Shown here one piece after another: positions 31,843 to 40,934 of a stretch of 64,000 nt of DNA. Location of the stretch: NCBI RefSeq assembly GCF_049310925.1, contig NZ_JBMERP010000001.1:62001-126000 (forward strand), given 5' to 3'. Under the pieces are notes generated by a model that was given only the letters and a program-made list of their open reading frames with translations, did not search any database and was not told the origin of the DNA. Source of the stretch: Virgibacillus_F sp049310925 (lineage in GTDB: Bacteria > Bacillota > Bacilli > Bacillales > Amphibacillaceae). Numbering within the stretch: position 1 is the first letter of the stretch; each line of letters starts with the position of its first letter. Made by a program: the position numbers and the translations under genes.

Positions 31843-34485
31843 ATGTCAGACAAACAAAAAAATGAATTACCTTCAAAATATAATCCCGAGTCTGTGGAAA
31901 AGAACCGTTATCAGTTTTGGTTAGATGGGAAATATTTTGAAGCTACTGGTGATCCTGAAAAAGAACCTTTCACTATCGTAATACCCCCACCAAACGTAAC
32001 TGGCAAGCTGCACTTGGGTCATGCTTGGGATACTGCTATGCAAGACACTGTTTCAAGAATGAAACGTATGCAAGGGTATGATGTTTTATGGTTACCTGGG
32101 ATGGACCATGCGGGGATTGCCACGCAGGCTAAGGTGGAAGCGAAGTTAAGGGAGCAAGGTGAATCCCGCTACGACCTTGGCCGCGAAAAATTTATTGAAA
32201 AAGTATGGGATTGGAAAGAAGAGTATGCTAGTGTTATTCGCCAACAATGGGAAAAGTTAGGACTAGGTTTAGACTATTCACGCGAACGATTTACAATGGA
32301 TGAGGGCTTATCTGAAGCTGTTCGTGAAGTATTCGTAAGTCTGTACAATAAAGGATTAATTTATCGTGGAGAATATATCATAAATTGGGATCCAAAAACA
32401 AAAACAGCACTATCAGATATTGAAGTTATTCATAAGGAAATACAAGGACATTTTTATCATTTAAGATATCCAATTAAGGATAGTGACCTGTCTATTGAAA
32501 TTGCAACTACACGACCTGAAACGATGCTTGGTGATACTGCAATTGCAGTACATCCAAAAGATGAACGTTACAAGCATCTAGTAGGTAAAAAGGTTGTTTT
32601 GCCAATTGTTGGCCGTGAAATTGAAATAGTTGCTGACGATTATGTTGACCGTGAGTTTGGTTCTGGTGCTGTTAAGATAACACCTGCCCATGATCCGAAT
32701 GATTTTGAAATTGGAAATAGGCATAATCTTGAGCGTGTATTGGTAATGAATGAAGACGGTTCAATGAATGAAAATGCAGGGAAATATAAAGGCCTTGATC
32801 GGTTTGATTGTCGTAAACAAATTGTAAATGATCTAAAAGAACTTGGCGTACTATTTAAAATAGAAGATCATACACATACAGTTGGTCATTCCGAACGAAG
32901 CGATGCTGTTGTTGAACCATATTTGTCTACACAATGGTTTGTTAATATGCAGCCGCTTGGAAATGCTTCCGTTGAAATGCAAAAAGGTGATAATAAAGTA
33001 AATTTTGTACCGGAACGATTTGAAAATACCTACCTTAATTGGATGGATAATATTAGAGATTGGTGTATCTCCAGGCAATTGTGGTGGGGACATCGAATTC
33101 CGGCATGGTATCACAAAGAAACCAATGAACTGTATGTTGGAAAAGAAGCTCCAGCTGACATAGAAAATTGGGAACAGGATGAAGATGTGTTGGATACCTG
33201 GTTCTCGTCTGCTTTATGGCCTTTTTCGACAATGGGATGGCCAGATAAAGATTCAGAGGATTTTAAGCGTTATTTCCCAACCGATGTATTGGTTACTGGT
33301 TATGATATTATTTTCTTTTGGGTTGCCCGAATGATTTTCCAATCGATTGAATTTACAGAAGAACGTCCATTTAAAGATGTGCTCATGCATGGCTTAATTC
33401 GAGATGCGGATGGACGCAAAATGAGTAAATCCCTTGGAAACGGTGTTGATCCGATGGAGGTTATCGATAAATACGGTGCTGATTCACTTCGATACTTTTT
33501 ATTAACTGGATCTTCTCCAGGTCAGGATCTTCGTTTTTATTGGGAAAAGGTAGAATCAACTTGGAACTTTGCCAATAAAATATGGAATGCATCACGGTTC
33601 TGTCTAATGAATATGGAGGAGTTCACTTACGACGACATTGATTTAACAGGTGAAAAATCGGTAGCAGATAAATGGATTTTAACTAGACTTAATGAAACGA
33701 TTGACCATGTATCTAAAAATACAGCAAAATATGATTTCGGTGAAGCGGGACGTCATTTGTATAATTTTATATGGGATGACTTTTGTGATTGGTATATTGA
33801 AATGGCCAAGTTACCATTATATGGTGAAGACGCTGTTAAAAAGAAGACAACCCAATCTATACTTGCTTATGTTCTAGATAATACAATGCGCATGCTGCAT
33901 CCATTCATGCCTTTCATTACAGAGGAAATCTGGCAACAGCTGCCTCATAAAGGTGAGTCTATTACAATCGCTAGCTGGCCAGAGGTTCGTAAAGATTTTC
34001 ATGATGAGAAAGCAATGGATGAAATGGAAAAATTAGTTTCAATTATAAAATCTGTACGTAACATTCGTGCTGAAGTAAACACACCAATGTCAAAACAAAT
34101 TAAACTGCTTATTCAGGCTGAAGACATTACAATCTCTGAACTTGAAGCAAACCGTAGCTATTTAGAGCGTTTTTGTAACACAAGCGAGCTTGTAATTGCT
34201 TCGGACATAGAAGTACCAGAAAAAGCTATGTCAGCTGTTGTAACGGGGATAGAATTATTTCTCCCACTTGAGGGTTTAATTGATATTGAAAAAGAACGCC
34301 AACGATTAGAAAATGAACTGGAAAAGTGGAATAAGGAAGTTTCGCGGGTTCAAAAGAAACTATCAAACGAAGGATTTGTCAAAAAAGCTCCTGAATCAGT
34401 GGTAAATGAAGAAAAAGAGAAGGAACAGGACTATCTAGAAAAGCATGCAAAAGTAAAAGCACGTTTAATGGAGTTAGATAACTAA
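31843..34485 (+). CDS. valS: Valyl-tRNA synthetase
   Basis: Class Ia synthetase attaching valine to tRNA-Val, with an editing domain that removes mischarged threonine. The HIGH-type motif is PPNVTGKLHLGHAWD (near residue 47), the KMSKS motif is GRKMSKSLGNGVDP (near 526), and the CP1 editing region includes TTRPETMLGDTAIAVHP. The C-terminal tRNA-binding coiled coil is present (about 815-880). 880 residues; ATG follows GAGGAGG. It is controlled by the T-box upstream. Confidence 0.97.
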   Translation: MSDKQKNELPSKYNPESVEKNRYQFWLDGKYFEATGDPEKEPFTIVIPPPNVTGKLHLGHAWDTAMQDTVSRMKRMQGYDVLWLPGMDHAGIATQAKVEAKLREQGESRYDLGREKFIEKVWDWKEEYASVIRQQWEKLGLGLDYSRERFTMDEGLSEAVREVFVSLYNKGLIYRGEYIINWDPKTKTALSDIEVIHKEIQGHFYHLRYPIKDSDLSIEIATTRPETMLGDTAIAVHPKDERYKHLVGKKVVLPIVGREIEIVADDYVDREFGSGAVKITPAHDPNDFEIGNRHNLERVLVMNEDGSMNENAGKYKGLDRFDCRKQIVNDLKELGVLFKIEDHTHTVGHSERSDAVVEPYLSTQWFVNMQPLGNASVEMQKGDNKVNFVPERFENTYLNWMDNIRDWCISRQLWWGHRIPAWYHKETNELYVGKEAPADIENWEQDEDVLDTWFSSALWPFSTMGWPDKDSEDFKRYFPTDVLVTGYDIIFFWVARMIFQSIEFTEERPFKDVLMHGLIRDADGRKMSKSLGNGVDPMEVIDKYGADSLRYFLLTGSSPGQDLRFYWEKVESTWNFANKIWNASRFCLMNMEEFTYDDIDLTGEKSVADKWILTRLNETIDHVSKNTAKYDFGEAGRHLYNFIWDDFCDWYIEMAKLPLYGEDAVKKKTTQSILAYVLDNTMRMLHPFMPFITEEIWQQLPHKGESITIASWPEVRKDFHDEKAMDEMEKLVSIIKSVRNIRAEVNTPMSKQIKLLIQAEDITISELEANRSYLERFCNTSELVIASDIEVPEKAMSAVVTGIELFLPLEGLIDIEKERQRLENELEKWNKEVSRVQKKLSNEGFVKKAPESVVNEEKEKEQDYLEKHAKVKARLMELDN

Positions 34486-34532
34486 AAAGAAACGGAATTT
34501 CATTTGATGATGAAATTCCGTTTCTTTTTTAT
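34484..34532. terminator. Bidirectional terminator between valS and ATP-grasp pair
   Basis: AAAGAAACGGAATTTCAT pairs with ATGAAATTCCGTTTCTTT, followed by T residues; A and T tracts on both sides. It lies between convergent transcription units. Confidence 0.95.
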
Positions 34533-34562
34533 TAATGGTACACCAGCATGTTATTAATGTGG

Positions 34563-35438
34563 TTAATGCCCGCTATTTCTACTATCCAATTTAGATTTGA
34601 TATGGCTAACATACTTTTCCAGGATATTTACATTACCAACAGCACTTAAGATTCTAGAGCCAACAACATCTTCAATTTCATTAAATAATAATTTGCCACT
34701 ATTACTAAATAAAAAGTCGATACCAACCATATCAAATTCAAAGTTATTTATTATTTTGTTTATTATTTTTAATTCATCATTGTTCAATTGATACCATTTC
34801 GCTGAACCACCAAGTTTAAAATTAGCACGGAAATCTTTTTTGTTTTCTCTGAGAACAGAACCAACTATTTCGTTGCCCACGACAAATACACGTAAATCCT
34901 TTCCAAAGGATACATTACATGATTGGAGGATGACTGTATCCGAGGTAAGGTCTGGTAGTTGATTTTGCCAATCCCGCTCATTTTCAATTAGATGAACATT
35001 ATTCCCCCCATGGCCTGTTGATAGTTTCGCAACAAATGGGTAGTCTAATTTGTAAGAATCGTTCATTTGGCGGCCGTCGACAAAGATAGTGTCTACCATA
35101 GGAATGTTTAAGTTATGTACATGATGATGTGTTAATTCTTTGTTATTGCATATTTGTGAGATAGTTGCAGAATTAAACACATTAATTCCCAGCTCTTCAA
35201 GATGTAAACTTAAGAAAGGTTCATCGGTTCGCACAACAGCAAAGTCCGGAGGTTCGATCGAAACGTTATTTTTTATGATGCTTCGTTTATTATTTACAAT
35301 CCCAATTGTAAAATTCTCTCTGTAAAGCAACTCTAATACTATATTTTGTAATTTAGCCTCGTTTATAAACCAATCAATGAATGATTGGTTTTCCAAAGCA
35401 TCCTTCTTTTTATAAATTAACCAACCTTTATACGTCAT
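34563..35438 (-). CDS. RimK-like ATP-grasp ligase, downstream gene of pair
   Basis: A 291-residue ATP-grasp protein, probably an amino-acid or peptide ligase that activates a carboxylate as acyl phosphate. The start GWLIYKK and the pre-ATP-grasp segment (PPDFAVVRTDEPFLSLHLEELG followed by INVFNSA) lead to a lysine-containing ATP site (YPFVAKLSTGHGGNNV), a GKDLRVFVVG strand and DFRANFKLGG. The C-terminal metal-binding stretch reads NEIEDVVGSRIL, a form seen in one subfamily of these ligases rather than the usual EIN. The ATG has AAGGTGA upstream on its strand. It follows its paralogue by 13 bp, so they form an operon. No substrate gene is adjacent; function unknown. Confidence 0.8.
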   Translation of the reverse strand: MTYKGWLIYKKKDALENQSFIDWFINEAKLQNIVLELLYRENFTIGIVNNKRSIIKNNVSIEPPDFAVVRTDEPFLSLHLEELGINVFNSATISQICNNKELTHHHVHNLNIPMVDTIFVDGRQMNDSYKLDYPFVAKLSTGHGGNNVHLIENERDWQNQLPDLTSDTVILQSCNVSFGKDLRVFVVGNEIVGSVLRENKKDFRANFKLGGSAKWYQLNNDELKIINKIINNFEFDMVGIDFLFSNSGKLLFNEIEDVVGSRILSAVGNVNILEKYVSHIKSKLDSRNSGH

Positions 35439-35451
35439 AGAATCACCTTAT

Positions 35452-36345
35452 TTAACTAGTTTGTTTTCCAATGATATAATCAACAATATCGTCTGCAACG
35501 TTAACGCCTGTGCATTCATACATATTACGAATATGCGCGTTAGAATTAATTTCACAAATAATTGGTTGATTATCTGCTCCGAACAGCAAGTCCACCCCTG
35601 CAAAATCGGCATTGATTGCTTTAGTAGCTGCCACTGCAATGTCAACCTCAGTTGTTGATGGTTGATAGGCTTGCATAGTGCCTCCAGCTGTTATATTAGC
35701 ACGAAAATCATCAGATGCTGTCCTAACCATACCAGCAACTACTTGATCGCCAACAACATGCAAACGAATATCTTTTCCATAACTTGACCCAATAAATTCT
35801 TGGAAAATAAACGGTTTATCCTGTATAGATAAAACCGTTTGCTCTAAATCATCCCTGGAATGGACTAAGTAAACCTGCTCACCAAAAGAACCAAATGCTT
35901 CTTTTAAAATCATTGGCAATCCCAACACTTTGATAGCAGATTCGCAGACAGAATGATCAATTTCACTATCATTTATAAACATCTTTGGTGCTATTATGGT
36001 GTTTGGTATCGGCAAATTTTTAGATGCTAGTGCCTGGTAGGTCAAAATTTTATCATCACTCACACGAATAGAATCAGCGCTATTATAAACCTTTATCCCA
36101 ATTAATTCTAATTGGTTTGCCAAATAAATATCTTTATCTGCAAAAATAACAAAATCCGGAAGTTGGTTATTAGCTTCAATAATTTCGAGTTTTTGACTAG
36201 TTAAGTAAGACAGAAGTTCATTATTTTTCCAAACCTTGGTAAAAACGCCCTTTTTACTTGCTGCTACTTGCAGCCATTCCGTATAATCTAAAAATTTATT
36301 GCCTTTTAAATATCCATTGTATACAATCCATCCGGTTATTTTCAT
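35452..36345 (-). CDS. RimK-like ATP-grasp ligase, upstream gene of pair
   Basis: A 297-residue paralogue of the next gene. Shared segments: GWIVYNG near the start; LPDFVIFADKD; LELIGIKVYNSADSIRVSDDK; LPMILKEAFGSFGEQV (ATP-binding lysine and glycine loop); YGKDIRLHVVG; DDFRANITAGG; and GVDLLFGADNQPIICEINSNA, which has the usual E-x-N metal ligands of RimK. Catalysis by an acyl-phosphate route is expected from the family. ATG 36345 is chosen over GTG 36354 because AAAGGAG is eight bases upstream. Divergent from folC. The two genes are an insertion relative to the recalled B. subtilis valS-folC order. Confidence 0.82.
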   Translation of the reverse strand: MKITGWIVYNGYLKGNKFLDYTEWLQVAASKKGVFTKVWKNNELLSYLTSQKLEIIEANNQLPDFVIFADKDIYLANQLELIGIKVYNSADSIRVSDDKILTYQALASKNLPIPNTIIAPKMFINDSEIDHSVCESAIKVLGLPMILKEAFGSFGEQVYLVHSRDDLEQTVLSIQDKPFIFQEFIGSSYGKDIRLHVVGDQVVAGMVRTASDDFRANITAGGTMQAYQPSTTEVDIAVAATKAINADFAGVDLLFGADNQPIICEINSNAHIRNMYECTGVNVADDIVDYIIGKQTS

Positions 36346-36476
36346 TGGGAACACTCCTTTCTCATTCGAATAGTAAAATGATATACTATAGAAAATTAAA
36401 TGTTTAAAAACTTGAAAGACCTGAGAAGATTCTTTCTTTTTTAACTAATCTATCATTATAAGTAGGTGTGTACATA

Positions 36477-37751
36477 GTGTTTAACAGTTTTTTGGAAGCA
36501 AAAACGTATTTACATGGACGAAAACATTTAGGAATTAAGCCTGGACTAGGTCGAGTGAAAATGTTGCTTCAGGTTCTAGACCATCCTGAAAAAAAAATAA
36601 ACGGTATCCACGTAGCTGGAACAAATGGAAAGGGTTCAACAATTAATTTCATTAAAAATGCTTTAGTATCCAACAATTATAGGGTCGGTGTATTTGTTTC
36701 CCCAAGTGCAGTCGGCTTAAGGGAACATATGTTTATTAATGATACCCCAATAGACCACCATACTTTTGTAGAGTTGTTAAATTTTATGTATCCTGCAATT
36801 GTGGATTTGGATGAGCAGGGCGATCATCCTACTGAATTTGAAATAATTACGGTACTCGCCTTATTGTTTTTCGCTGATTCCTGTGATTTTGCATTAATTG
36901 AAACAGGAATGGGTGGTAGAGAAGACACAACAAATTGTTTTCATCCACTGCTTTCTATTATAACAAATGTTAGCCTTGATCATGTTAGTTTTCTGGGTAA
37001 TACAGTAGATAAAATAGCTATACATAAAGCAGGTATTTTAAAATACAAAATACCTGCTATTATTGGTCCAATGTCTGATAAAGCAATGAAAGTAATTCAG
37101 GAAATAGCAGAAGCTAACAAAGTAAATCTATCACGATTTGGAAAAGAGTTCAAAATATCTGGTGGAAAAGACAATTATTTCTCTTGGGGAAACCAACTGT
37201 ATAAGGAATTAGATGTTAGTCTGAAAATGATAGGTAGACACCAGCATACTAATGCTGCTATTGCTATAATGGCAATCGTTAAGCTTATTGAATTAGGGTA
37301 TTTACTAGATATTGATTCGGCAGTAGGTGGGGTCGAGAATACACGAGTATCAGGCAGATTCGAGTTAATTTATCATAAACCACAAATATTCATTGATGGT
37401 GCACATAATGAGTCTGGTGTTCAGGCTTTTGTAGAAACTGTTAATAGTGTAAGTATGCAACAAAAAAAAAAACATGTGATCTTTGCCGCATTTAAAGATA
37501 AAGACATAGGGTCTATGTTGAAACTTCTTGAGGAGAATTTTGACAAAGTTATTTTGACTACATTCGATCATCCAAGAGCAGCAAGCATTACAGAATTAAA
37601 GAAGTATGCTGATTCTGTTAATTTTGTTATTAGGAAAGATTGGAAACAGGAAATTAATGAGACACTTAACTCATCAAATTTCGAAATAGATTTCTTTGTA
37701 ACAGGGTCACTTGACTTTATTTTATCTGTTAGAAGTTTTATAGCAAAATAA
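36477..37751 (+). CDS. folC: Folylpolyglutamate synthase / dihydrofolate synthase
   Basis: Mur-ligase family enzyme that adds L-glutamate to dihydropteroate and to reduced folates. The P-loop is GIHVAGTNGKGSTINFI, with HVSFLGNTVDKIAIHKAGI, the magnesium-site acids ALIETGMGGREDTTN and IDGAHNESGVQAF all present. Start is GTG 36477 (spacing from AGGTG suits this) or GTG 36468. About 424 residues. The C-terminal end is somewhat divergent from other Bacillus FolC proteins. comC, usual in this region in B. subtilis, is not present. Confidence 0.93.
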   Translation: MFNSFLEAKTYLHGRKHLGIKPGLGRVKMLLQVLDHPEKKINGIHVAGTNGKGSTINFIKNALVSNNYRVGVFVSPSAVGLREHMFINDTPIDHHTFVELLNFMYPAIVDLDEQGDHPTEFEIITVLALLFFADSCDFALIETGMGGREDTTNCFHPLLSIITNVSLDHVSFLGNTVDKIAIHKAGILKYKIPAIIGPMSDKAMKVIQEIAEANKVNLSRFGKEFKISGGKDNYFSWGNQLYKELDVSLKMIGRHQHTNAAIAIMAIVKLIELGYLLDIDSAVGGVENTRVSGRFELIYHKPQIFIDGAHNESGVQAFVETVNSVSMQQKKKHVIFAAFKDKDIGSMLKLLEENFDKVILTTFDHPRAASITELKKYADSVNFVIRKDWKQEINETLNSSNFEIDFFVTGSLDFILSVRSFIAK

Positions 37752-37846
37752 TAACTTATGTGGTATGTTTGTATTGTCAGAAATTTTATAAAAAATAGGC
37801 ATAAAGTCACAATTAATAATTTTTCTGAAGGGGAGATGTAGTTAAC

Positions 37847-39565
37847 ATGGTTTCAAAAAAAAGAATAAATATATTATTAGTTATATGGTCGATACTATGG
37901 CCCCTTAGTCTTATAGCTACATATAATTACAATTTTTTAAATGTACAGGGACAACTTACTGATATAGTGTTATTCAGTGTTTTTATGTGTGTTGTTGCAT
38001 TTTTCCCTTTAATGATTAGCCATTCACCAGTCTTTTTTGTGAATGGAATAAGTATAGCGGTATTCCTATCCTTTGGACTGTTTGTTGAAATAATATTAAC
38101 ACAACTAGCAATTTTACTCGTTTTAGCAAGAATTGGTGTTGGAAAAAAAGAGTATTATCGCTATCCATTGAATTTAACCATGTTTTCAGCGGTGTCCCTA
38201 ATTGGTGCTTTTACTTTTTGGTTGCTGGGCGGGGATCATCAATCAATTGATTTTACTAGTTTTCAAGACATTGTAGCTATATTTGGCTATGCGATAACAG
38301 TATTTGTAGTCAATCAGTTGTTTATAAAGATGAACCATCGTGTTTTTTATAAAAGAAATGTTAAGTTATTTGACAAAGGATTCTTATGGGAAATACAATC
38401 CTCATTAATTGTGCTACCAGTTGGTTTCGTTTTATTTGTTTTATATACGGAAATAGGAAGAATTGCGATCTTTTATATGGGGATACCATTTGTCATGATT
38501 GCAATTATACTTAAACTTCTTTACTCCTATCAGGAAATTAATCGTTATTTAGAAGAAACAGGTGAAATTGGTCACCAGTTAACAAAAAAGATGGTAGTAA
38601 ACGAGGTTTATGACGTTTTTATTAGTAAGATTGCTAATCTAGTAACAATGGATTGTGCTTATATTTACATGGTTGTCGATGAACACCTTGAATTAGTAAG
38701 ATTTACTGATGCCAAAAATGAAATTCAGCCAACACATAGTAGATTGTCTAAGAATGAAGCATTTAGTGGGATGGTATGGGAAGAAAATAAACCCATATTG
38801 TATAATAATTCCAAGGAGTGGTCATTTTTAAAAGCCAATAAAATACCGAAAGATATGGAAAGTGTAATATCACTTCCGATAGAAACAAATAACAGTACAA
38901 TTGGTATTGTAACGTTAGTTTCGAAAGAGAAAAATGCTTTCGGTAAGGTACATCTTCGAATTCTCGATATCCTAACTAATTATTTTGGTGTTGCAATAGA
39001 AAATGCAAAAAATTATGAGATAACAAAGCTGAATAGTGAAAAAGATGGTCTTACTAAATTGTATAATTATCGTTATTTTAACAATGCTGTTGAAGAGTAC
39101 GGATCCAACATTACTAAAAGCAGTATATACTCCTTAATATTGTTGGATTTAGATCACTTTAAACAAGTAAATGACAAATATGGACATGAAGCAGGGAATG
39201 AGATTTTACGCTTGTTTGCAGATACATTAACAGAGTTCATTGGTGAAAAAGGATTGGTTGCAAGGTATGGTGGAGAAGAATTTGTAATATCTCTACCACA
39301 TATAAATCTAACAGAAGCCTGTAAACTGGCAGAGTCGTTAAGAGCCTTGATTGCAGAGACGCCATTTCCCGTGATGAAGCACATTTTTCCACATAATGAT
39401 GTGGAGTATGTTTCTGTCACTGCTAGTATTGGCGTTTCTGCTTACCCAGATCACTGTGAAACACTAAATGAGCTAATTCGACATGCTGATCGCGCAATGT
39501 ATCTTGGAGCAAAACAACGTGGTAGAAACAAAGTAGCAGTCTATCAGGAACTACAACCAAATTAA
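37847..39565 (+). CDS. Membrane-bound diguanylate cyclase with GAF domain
   Basis: Synthesises cyclic di-GMP from two GTP, judged by an intact GGDEF domain (residues about 400-570) with active-site ARYGGEEF and DLDHFKQVNDKYGH. The N-terminal 215 residues hold about eight membrane segments and probably sense a signal. A GAF domain follows (about 240-390). The position of the inhibitory RxxD site, five residues before GGEEF, reads GEKG, so product feedback by that route is unlikely. 572 residues; ATG with AAGGGGAGA upstream. It lies between folC and spoIIB, which is not the B. subtilis arrangement. Confidence 0.92.
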   Translation: MVSKKRINILLVIWSILWPLSLIATYNYNFLNVQGQLTDIVLFSVFMCVVAFFPLMISHSPVFFVNGISIAVFLSFGLFVEIILTQLAILLVLARIGVGKKEYYRYPLNLTMFSAVSLIGAFTFWLLGGDHQSIDFTSFQDIVAIFGYAITVFVVNQLFIKMNHRVFYKRNVKLFDKGFLWEIQSSLIVLPVGFVLFVLYTEIGRIAIFYMGIPFVMIAIILKLLYSYQEINRYLEETGEIGHQLTKKMVVNEVYDVFISKIANLVTMDCAYIYMVVDEHLELVRFTDAKNEIQPTHSRLSKNEAFSGMVWEENKPILYNNSKEWSFLKANKIPKDMESVISLPIETNNSTIGIVTLVSKEKNAFGKVHLRILDILTNYFGVAIENAKNYEITKLNSEKDGLTKLYNYRYFNNAVEEYGSNITKSSIYSLILLDLDHFKQVNDKYGHEAGNEILRLFADTLTEFIGEKGLVARYGGEEFVISLPHINLTEACKLAESLRALIAETPFPVMKHIFPHNDVEYVSVTASIGVSAYPDHCETLNELIRHADRAMYLGAKQRGRNKVAVYQELQPN

Positions 39566-39576
39566 ATTACCTTTTT

Positions 39577-39607
39577 AATACACAAGAAACTAACTTGTGT
39601 ATTTTTT
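39577..39607 (+). terminator. Terminator of the diguanylate cyclase gene
   Basis: AATACACAAG / CTTGTGTATT stem followed by TTTTT, 12 bases after the stop codon. Confidence 0.9.
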
Positions 39608-39610
39608 CTT

Positions 39611-39660
39611 GGAAACTAAGGCCTTCACCATTAAAGTATGGCGATAAACCAAGTTTCTAA
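39611..39660 (+). repeat. Short hairpin repeat, degenerate copy C
   Basis: CCTTCACCATTAAAGTATGG, then CGATAAACCAAGTTTCTAA, aligns with copies A (14351) and B (59879) over about 50 bp with several changes. As with those, it lies right after a terminator. Confidence 0.55.
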
Positions 39661-39810
39661 AAAAATTAAAACCTTTTTCTAATAGATAGAAAAGCTTTTC
39701 AATACTGCAGTTTTTGTTGAACTGTTTTTAATAGACTATGACAAAACTCCTCTTACTTTTCAGTCTGGCTATGATAGAGTATAGAAAACTTATGAAAGTG
39801 GGGGGACAAA

Positions 39811-40740
39811 GTGAATGATCGCAAAACTATAATCGTATGGATGGACGGGAAGAAAACAAAACTTACTAAAAAGAAAAACGTCCAACATTCCCATATTAAT
39901 TCTGAGATTGCAGCCGCTAAGGAGACTAATGAAGATGATCAAATCCCTACTTATGTTCGAGAAAACTCATTTGAAACGGAAGAATTTTTTAAAACTAGTA
40001 CTAGTAAAAGGAAGGGATCCAAAACATATAAACATATATTTACAGCAATTATTTCAGCTATTGTGTTAGGAACAGCTCTCGGAATCTTTATGCTGAATAT
40101 GTTCACAAATATAGATATAAATTCAGGCCCAGTGGCTGGTAAGATGAATTCATCAACAGATTCTACTAATAATGATGCAGGAAATACGGGTAATGGCACT
40201 GTTGTCTCAAAATCGTCTACTTATTCACTCGAAGGATTCAAAGCATTTGTGCTTCAAGCCGGTCTTTTTAATGAAAATTCAAGTGTCACTGCAGTGCAGG
40301 ATCAATTTAAGCAACCAGGAATTCCAACTATGGTTTGGAAAAAAGGCGAGAAATTTTATCTTTTTGCCACTGTAACTAATACAAAGGATCAGGCAAATGC
40401 TATAAAATCCTCATACAAAAACTTAAACCTTGAAACGTATGCTAAAGAATGGTCGGTTAAAAAAGCAGAACTTAAAATTACGGAAGCAGAATACAAATGG
40501 CTTCAGGATTTTCACACTTTGTGGAATAAAACACTAGAAAATGTATCAAATAATAAAAAATTCTCCTCGACTGATTGGAATAGCTGGGTTAAAGCCTATC
40601 CGGCACAGGGTGAAAAAACACGTGAATTTTACGAAGCTATTAAAAAACTTGATCCGAAAATTGGAGAAATTAGTCAAAATACCGCCCCGGTTACATTATT
40701 AAAGTTACTGAGAAATTACGAAAATTTGATAGTAAACTAA
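39811..40740 (+). CDS. spoIIB: Sporulation protein SpoIIB (SPOR domain)
   Basis: SpoIIB helps septal peptidoglycan thinning during engulfment and goes to the sporulation septum. The 309-residue protein has a charged cytoplasmic N-terminus (1-75), one transmembrane helix (about 76-97; IISAIVLGTALGIFMLNMF), a Ser/Asn-rich linker, and a SPOR-like domain (about 130-205; FKAFVLQAGLFNENSSVTAV). A helical C-terminal part follows. GTG 39811 follows GGGGGGAC. Position between folC and radC/mreB is as in B. subtilis, but maf, usual next gene, is missing. Confidence 0.85.
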   Translation: MNDRKTIIVWMDGKKTKLTKKKNVQHSHINSEIAAAKETNEDDQIPTYVRENSFETEEFFKTSTSKRKGSKTYKHIFTAIISAIVLGTALGIFMLNMFTNIDINSGPVAGKMNSSTDSTNNDAGNTGNGTVVSKSSTYSLEGFKAFVLQAGLFNENSSVTAVQDQFKQPGIPTMVWKKGEKFYLFATVTNTKDQANAIKSSYKNLNLETYAKEWSVKKAELKITEAEYKWLQDFHTLWNKTLENVSNNKKFSSTDWNSWVKAYPAQGEKTREFYEAIKKLDPKIGEISQNTAPVTLLKLLRNYENLIVN

Positions 40741-40934
40741 AAATAATCGTTCCAAATCTTTTCGTCAAGCTATGTCTTTTCCTTTTTGTCAGAAAAACTT
40801 ATGCTCAAATCACATTTTTGTTTAAGAAGAAAATGCTATTATTGCCCAAATAACCATTCATTAATTGAATCTTACTTGTTTGCATGAAACTGGATATTCT
40901 CGCTATGATATTTTTACTCAAAGGGGGAAAAGTT

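Noticed and set aside
34563..35438. Catalytic death of the downstream ATP-grasp protein because EIN is changed to EIE
   Set aside because: NEIEDVVGSR appears to be a regular subfamily form and the remaining ATP-binding residues are present, so loss of activity is not supported.
35448..35658. Short ORFs on both strands over the start of the second ATP-grasp gene
   Set aside because: Shadows of the ATP-grasp coding frame; considered as possible substrate peptides for the ligases and dismissed for lack of a ribosome-binding site and overlap with conserved codons.
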